From an uncultured Bacilli bacterium (GTDB lineage Bacteria > Bacillota_I > Bacilli_A > RF39 > UBA660): a stretch of 10,413 nucleotides of DNA. The notes beneath the pieces are model-generated. The model saw only the letters and a program-made list of their open reading frames with translations, was not told the origin of the DNA and searched no databases. The stretch's first letter is position 1; every line of letters starts with the position of its first letter. The position numbers and the translations under genes were made by a program. The stretch covers positions 1-10,413 of the forward strand of contig CAKOOR010000016.1 in assembly GCA_934098505.1 (NCBI GenBank), read 5' to 3'. Positions 7,142 to 10,413 of the stretch are shown in pieces.

Positions 7142-8473
7142 ATGCCAGCAGCCAAGAAAAAAACAAAGACTAAAAAGACAACAACAACTAATAAAGGAGT
7201 AAAAAAGAGTACTAAAAAAGTAACTGCTAAATCTCCAACTAAAAAAAACGTTAAAACGACTAAAACTAGTATTAAAAAAGCAGTCGAAAAAACAACTACA
7301 CCTAAAAAACTAACAAAGAAAAAAACAGTAACTCCCAAAGTGGATACAAAAAAAGTTTCAATGGTTAAACAAAAAACTTTAGAAAATACTATCGAATTGC
7401 CAAAAACTAAAGAACAAGTTCGTATCGAAGAAGAAACTAAACAACTAGAACTAAAAAAAGCTTTACAAGAGAAGTTAGCACTAGAAGAAACTTTAGAACA
7501 AACTGCTAAACTTAATCTTCCAGCTAATAAGAAAAATAAGAAGAAAAGTAATGCTAAAAATATAGCTCGTAATAAAACTAATGCTTTTATTAAAAAATTA
7601 AAAAAACTCCAAAGAAAAATAAAAATTTATGGTATTGAAAGTGTTGTTCCTAAAAAATACTTAATAAGTACCATTATCATTTTACTTTTAATAGTCATTT
7701 CTATCATGAGTATTAATCTTATTAAACCAACTGTTGAAAAAATAAATCTTGATACAGTAGCTAAAGAAATTGATCAAGTAAAAGTCTTAAAATATGATAT
7801 TTCCAATACGACCGATATAATTGAAGCCAGTGATTCTTATAATAAAACTAATAATAAAGTCGATTTAAAACAATACTATGAGTATGACTTTGATGAATTT
7901 AATTTAAAAAGAAGTTGGATTGATGATTTTCGAATTTTCTATAATGAAAAAAGTAAACAATTATTTATGGTTTTCAAACCCTTAGAAGATAATACTAACA
8001 ATATTACAGAAAATATTGAGAAATTTTTAAAAACTAAAAAAATTACAGCCACTAAAGAAGAATATGATGGCTATATCTTTTACATAAGCAGCAAAGACGA
8101 TAAAAAGGTTATTAGTAAAATTAAACAAAATCAAGTAAAAGCCTTTGATTATTTAAAAGAATTAAATAAAGAGGATATTAAAGAAGAATATGGTATAGAT
8201 AGTTCTCTTTATAAAGACTATAAAGTAAAAACAACGATGGTTGTTAAAAACTATGTTACCGAGTATTTAATATTTTATCCTAAAAATCAAAAATGTGCTA
8301 AAGAGATAGCAAAGCTAATGGATAAATACTATCAAGCTAAAGAAACAAAATGGGCAAGCGACGAAGAAAATTTAAAATTAATTCAAAATAGATATGTTGG
8401 TAATTATAATGGCTATCTAATTTACGTTGTTTCCAAAGATAATGATTTAGTTATTCAATTATTAAAAAAATAG
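7142..8473 (+). CDS. Single-pass membrane protein with histone-H1-like basic tail and duplicated DUF4358-like external domain
   Basis: This 443-residue protein has no function I recognise. ATG 7142 is chosen because GGGGA at 7132-7136 gives good spacing; a GTG at 7130 is in frame but overlaps that site. Residues 1-80 are almost all Lys, Thr, Ala, Val, Ser and Pro, with repeated KKxT/TKK units. An acidic/basic helix likely to form a coiled coil follows (about 86-125), then another Lys-rich stretch (129-161). One membrane helix (about 173-194) has positive charge before it, placing the tail in the cytoplasm and residues 195-443 outside. The outer part holds two related halves (about 260-330 and 362-443). 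Each has a beta-strand-like segment (QLFMVFKP; EYLIFYP), a helix, and a closing motif (YDGYIFYISSKD; YNGYLIYVVSKD). This layout resembles DUF4358 by memory, unverified. The tail resembles bacterial histone-H1-like proteins, so DNA or RNA binding at the membrane is an inference. It follows ftsK, probably from its own promoter, and has its own terminator. Confidence 0.85.
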   Translation: MPAAKKKTKTKKTTTTNKGVKKSTKKVTAKSPTKKNVKTTKTSIKKAVEKTTTPKKLTKKKTVTPKVDTKKVSMVKQKTLENTIELPKTKEQVRIEEETKQLELKKALQEKLALEETLEQTAKLNLPANKKNKKKSNAKNIARNKTNAFIKKLKKLQRKIKIYGIESVVPKKYLISTIIILLLIVISIMSINLIKPTVEKINLDTVAKEIDQVKVLKYDISNTTDIIEASDSYNKTNNKVDLKQYYEYDFDEFNLKRSWIDDFRIFYNEKSKQLFMVFKPLEDNTNNITENIEKFLKTKKITATKEEYDGYIFYISSKDDKKVISKIKQNQVKAFDYLKELNKEDIKEEYGIDSSLYKDYKVKTTMVVKNYVTEYLIFYPKNQKCAKEIAKLMDKYYQAKETKWASDEENLKLIQNRYVGNYNGYLIYVVSKDNDLVIQLLKK

Positions 8474-8522
8474 AAATATAATTTATTGTTTCTAAAACAA
8501 GAAACAAAAGTTATATTTTTTT
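8474..8522 (+). terminator. Long intrinsic terminator after the basic membrane protein gene
   Basis: The inner stem TTGTTTCT (8486-8493) pairs with AGAAACAA (8500-8507) around loop AAAACA. An outer stem AAATATAA (8474-8481) pairs with TTATATTT (8511-8518). The run of seven T residues (8516-8522) follows. It begins directly after the TAG stop. Confidence 0.82.
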
Positions 8523-8547
8523 ATTTGCCTTTTGTAAACAAAAAAGA

Positions 8548-8575
8548 TTGACAATTAAAAAAAACGTGCTATACT
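8548..8575 (+). promoter_or_regulatory. Strong extended -10 sigma-A promoter of the orphan gene pair
   Basis: A perfect -35 TTGACA (8548-8553) and a -10 TATACT (8570-8575; 5 of 6 consensus) are 16 nt apart. A TG at 8567-8568 forms an extended -10. This is the best promoter in the window and would start transcription near 8582. Confidence 0.85.
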
Positions 8576-8581
8576 AAACAG

Positions 8582-8672
8582 CCTATGAAGAAGGGGATAT
8601 TTTAAATTATTCTAATAATAAAGCTTATTAGACTAATTACATTTGTATTACCTTAAGAAAGAAGGAAGAATT
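8582..8672 (+). promoter_or_regulatory. 5' leader of the orphan gene pair, with hairpin and 6-codon open frame
   Basis: The leader of about 90 nt contains a perfect hairpin, TCTAATAA (8611-8618) with TTATTAGA (8625-8632), loop TAAAGC. It also has a tiny open frame MKKGIF (8585-8605) without a clear ribosome site of its own. The hairpin has no T-run and is A+T-rich, so it is not a terminator as it stands. No known riboswitch is recognised. A role in mRNA stability is possible. Confidence 0.4.
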
Positions 8673-9482
8673 ATGAACGAAAATTTAACAACTATATTAA
8701 ACCAAAATATAAAAGAAACTAAAAAAGTAAAAGCTGAAATTTGTGCTAGAGTAACCAAAGTAGATAAAGAAAAAAATATAGCTTGGATGGATCCAAGATA
8801 TAGTAATTTAGTAACATTAATTATTTCCCAGTTAAATGAAAGAATAAGTCTTTTAGAAAGTTTATTAGGAGAAGTAGAACATTATAAGAAACTATTAAAA
8901 GATCCTAATTTAGCAGAATATAAAGTTCCTAATAGTTCTCTAAATCAATTACGCAGTTTTATCTCTAATAAAGTAAAAAGTGCTATTAGTAAATCAAATA
9001 CTGATTTTTTTACTAAATTAACTTTCTACATTCAAAAATTTGAATTTACACCATTACTTGCTACTGAAGATTTTAAAGATGTTTTTACTCCACAAGATAT
9101 CAATAATACTGATATGCCTACATATGTAAGTAATAATATAGATTCTATTTTAAACTTTAGTTTAATGTCCAATAAAGTTATGAGTTCTAATGAAATATTT
9201 GCTGATGGCCTAACCTTATCCCAAGGCTTAGCAAATGGTTATAGTAATGGAAAAGAATACTATTTACCATTAAAAGTTCAAGAAAAATTAAGAGAAGTCA
9301 GCAGAAAAAGCTTTAGTGCTACCCAACTAGTAGCTGCATGCCAAAATGGTAAATTTGACCAAAAATGTGAAGAAGCTTTAGAAGATAAAAAAAGATATTT
9401 AGAAGCTTGTGAGGCTGCCAGAATGCGTAGGGTTATAACTAAACAAAGTCCACTAGAAAAACTGTTCCATGGATTATTTTAA
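8673..9482 (+). CDS. Unrecognised cytoplasmic helical protein (269 aa), first gene of an overlapping pair
   Basis: I do not recognise this protein. ATG 8673 is chosen because GAAGGA (8661-8666) gives ideal spacing; a TTG at 8643 is in frame but has no ribosome site. There is no signal peptide or membrane segment, so it is probably cytoplasmic. The charged N-terminus includes AEICARVTKVDKEKNIAWMD, where Val-rich strands and 'KVDKEKNIAWMDP' could form a small beta unit. Long predicted helices follow (about 43-76 and 88-125). The C-terminus is basic and Cys-containing, with VAACQNGKFDQKCEE and a closing RRVITKQSPLEKLFHGLF. It is the first gene after the strong promoter and overlaps the next gene by 14 nt, so the two products are probably made together and may form a complex. 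Composition matches its neighbours, and there is no sign of recent transfer or damage. Confidence 0.85.
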   Translation: MNENLTTILNQNIKETKKVKAEICARVTKVDKEKNIAWMDPRYSNLVTLIISQLNERISLLESLLGEVEHYKKLLKDPNLAEYKVPNSSLNQLRSFISNKVKSAISKSNTDFFTKLTFYIQKFEFTPLLATEDFKDVFTPQDINNTDMPTYVSNNIDSILNFSLMSNKVMSSNEIFADGLTLSQGLANGYSNGKEYYLPLKVQEKLREVSRKSFSATQLVAACQNGKFDQKCEEALEDKKRYLEACEAARMRRVITKQSPLEKLFHGLF

Positions 9483-10269
9483 CGCATTTACATCAGATGA
9501 TAATACGACTATTATTGATATTATTAATAAATATAAAGTCTTACTAAGAAACTATCAGATAGAGATGAAACAAGGTACAAAAAGTCTTGATTTGCTAAAC
9601 CAATTAAATCTAGCCTTTTGTATTACTTTGTATAAACAAAACCTTAATCCTTTAGTAAATAAGAAAAATAAATATCTTATCGATAGTAAGATTGCTGAAC
9701 TATCATTAGAACTACCTAGATTTATTAAACAATTTGAACTTATAAATGAAAATAACCCGAAAGTATTATGCAATAAAGTATATAATTTATTAATAGAACA
9801 TAAAAACAAAATCAATAGAGTTATCAAGACTGTTAAAGCTGCTCGTAACGAAAAAGGCTTAGAATTAGTTATTACTAAAAATAAACAAATTAATTGGGTT
9901 TTAACTTTTAATAATAATTTAACTTCTTATCTTGAAACTATGCTTATGCCAGGACTTTTTTATACTAAAGAAATGACTTCTTTTCTAGCTGAATTAAAGA
10001 ATAAGACTAATTCTTTAGAACTGATTACTTATTTAAGTGAAAATATAAATTTTTTAAGAAAAGTTGATTGTGCTAATATGACTTTAATAAATAATATCTT
10101 ATATGATGATGATCGTTCAAGCTTAGTATATAAAGATGCTATCGCTTTAGGAAATTATATGACAAGTATCATTAATAATGATGTAATTACTAATCAATTA
10201 ACTATTGATGAATTAATTAGTAAATATACTTCATCTAAAATAGCTAGTGAAGAAAAGCGTCTTATTTAA
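9469..10269 (+). CDS. Unrecognised helical protein (266 aa), second gene of an overlapping pair
   Basis: I do not recognise this protein. ATG 9469 lies inside the end of the preceding gene, so that 14 nt are read in two frames (ATGGATTATTTTAA). No Shine-Dalgarno site is visible before it, which fits translation by re-initiation after the upstream stop at 9480-9482. The predicted product is almost wholly helical, rich in Leu, Ile, Asn and Lys, with no signal peptide, membrane helix or known catalytic motif. Possible landmarks are ELPRFIKQFELINENN (about 83-98), INWVLTFNNNLTSYLETM (about 142-159) and YDDDRSSLVYKDAIALGNYM (about 213-232). A loose likeness between ELPRFIKQFEL and TKLTFYIQKFEF in the upstream protein might reflect an old duplication, but I cannot confirm it. 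Co-expression in a two-protein complex is the simplest inference. Confidence 0.82.
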   Translation: MDYFNAFTSDDNTTIIDIINKYKVLLRNYQIEMKQGTKSLDLLNQLNLAFCITLYKQNLNPLVNKKNKYLIDSKIAELSLELPRFIKQFELINENNPKVLCNKVYNLLIEHKNKINRVIKTVKAARNEKGLELVITKNKQINWVLTFNNNLTSYLETMLMPGLFYTKEMTSFLAELKNKTNSLELITYLSENINFLRKVDCANMTLINNILYDDDRSSLVYKDAIALGNYMTSIINNDVITNQLTIDELISKYTSSKIASEEKRLI

Positions 10270-10297
10270 GAATTAGGGTTTCATAATACTTACGACC

Positions 10298-10319
10298 AAA
10301 ATTAAAAATAATTTTTTTT
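10298..10319 (+). terminator. Weak A+T-only terminator after the orphan gene pair
   Basis: AAAATTA (10298-10304) pairs with TAATTTT (10309-10315) around AAAA and runs into four more T residues. The stem has no G or C, so its strength is doubtful, but the position just after the last stop is right. Confidence 0.4.
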
Positions 10320-10413
10320 AAAAGGGACTTTTTATCAGAGTATAAATTGAAAAGTTAAGTGTCCGATTGGGACATAAAAAAGACACATAGAATTACCTAT
10401 GATACAATGTAAG
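10320..10413 (+). other. Non-coding right edge with short palindrome and possible outward promoter
   Basis: No gene is visible here. TGTCC (10360-10364) and GGACA (10370-10374) form a palindrome around GATTG. CATAG (10386-10390) and CTATG (10397-10401) form a second one. AAGACA (10380-10385) and TACAAT (10403-10408) are 17 nt apart and could be a promoter for a gene beyond the window. The palindromes could be an operator or the end of a mobile element; neither can be shown from here. Confidence 0.3.

Noticed and set aside
7063..7338. Hydrophobic 91-aa frame on the - strand
   Set aside because: It is the mirror of Lys/Thr-rich AAA/ACT codons, which read as Phe/Val/Leu in reverse; the hydrophobicity is an artefact.
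9555..9827. 90-aa frame on the - strand within the second orphan gene
   Set aside because: It has no ribosome site or promoter and lies entirely within a longer gene consistent with its neighbours.
1..10413. Use of TGA as tryptophan (Mycoplasma-type code), suggested by the absence of TGA stops
   Set aside because: All Trp codons seen are TGG and no gene has an in-frame TGA. Eight genes ending in TAA or TAG is expected from low GC alone.

Overview
The window is a strongly A+T-rich stretch in which every supportable gene lies on the + strand. Stop codons are TAA or TAG, never TGA, and tryptophan is always TGG. The SpoIIIE/FtsK-type translocase, Gram-positive Shine-Dalgarno sites, sigma-A-like promoters, a YjcZ-type microprotein and glycine-rich surface proteins point to a low-GC Bacillota. 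The closest fit is the uncultured, gut-associated Bacilli/Clostridia whose genomes carry many such surface proteins. No rRNA, tRNA or ribosomal protein gene is present to refine this.

Bases 1-4314 hold two large, tandem, related, membrane-anchored surface proteins. The first is cut by the window's left edge. It is open in frame 1 from base 1, so its true start is upstream, and an internal GTG at 784 is not a start. Both are built from the same parts: an N-terminal membrane segment, a small two-Cys/two-Trp module (four copies in all), an ALK/LTK-type glycine-rich domain (three copies), and a four-Cys linker after each glycine-rich domain. The first protein ends in a different, probably lectin/FGE-like domain (DUF6273-like). 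The second ends in another glycine-rich unit.

Bases 4315-4620 hold two tiny genes that are easily missed: a 30-residue YjcZ-family hydrophobic protein and a 38-residue single-pass membrane protein. They are coupled by a ribosome binding site overlapping the first stop codon, and the pair ends in a compact intrinsic terminator. A possible sigma-K-like promoter precedes them.

Bases 4621-8522 hold a complete SpoIIIE/FtsK DNA translocase (761 aa from the start chosen here), a 176-bp spacer, and a 443-aa single-pass membrane protein. That protein has a very basic, histone-H1-like cytoplasmic tail and a duplicated external domain resembling DUF4358. A long terminator hairpin follows.

Bases 8523-10269 hold a near-consensus extended -10 promoter, a 97-nt leader with a hairpin, and two unrecognised genes (269 and 266 aa) overlapping by 14 nt. 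The last 144 bases are non-coding, with a weak terminator, a short palindrome and a possible promoter facing out of the window.

Plausible links are that the two surface proteins act together at the cell envelope, and that the basic membrane protein could touch DNA near the FtsK-type pump. Both are inferences. The strongest candidates for undescribed biology are the Cys/Trp module, the basic-tail membrane protein, and the orphan gene pair under a strong promoter.
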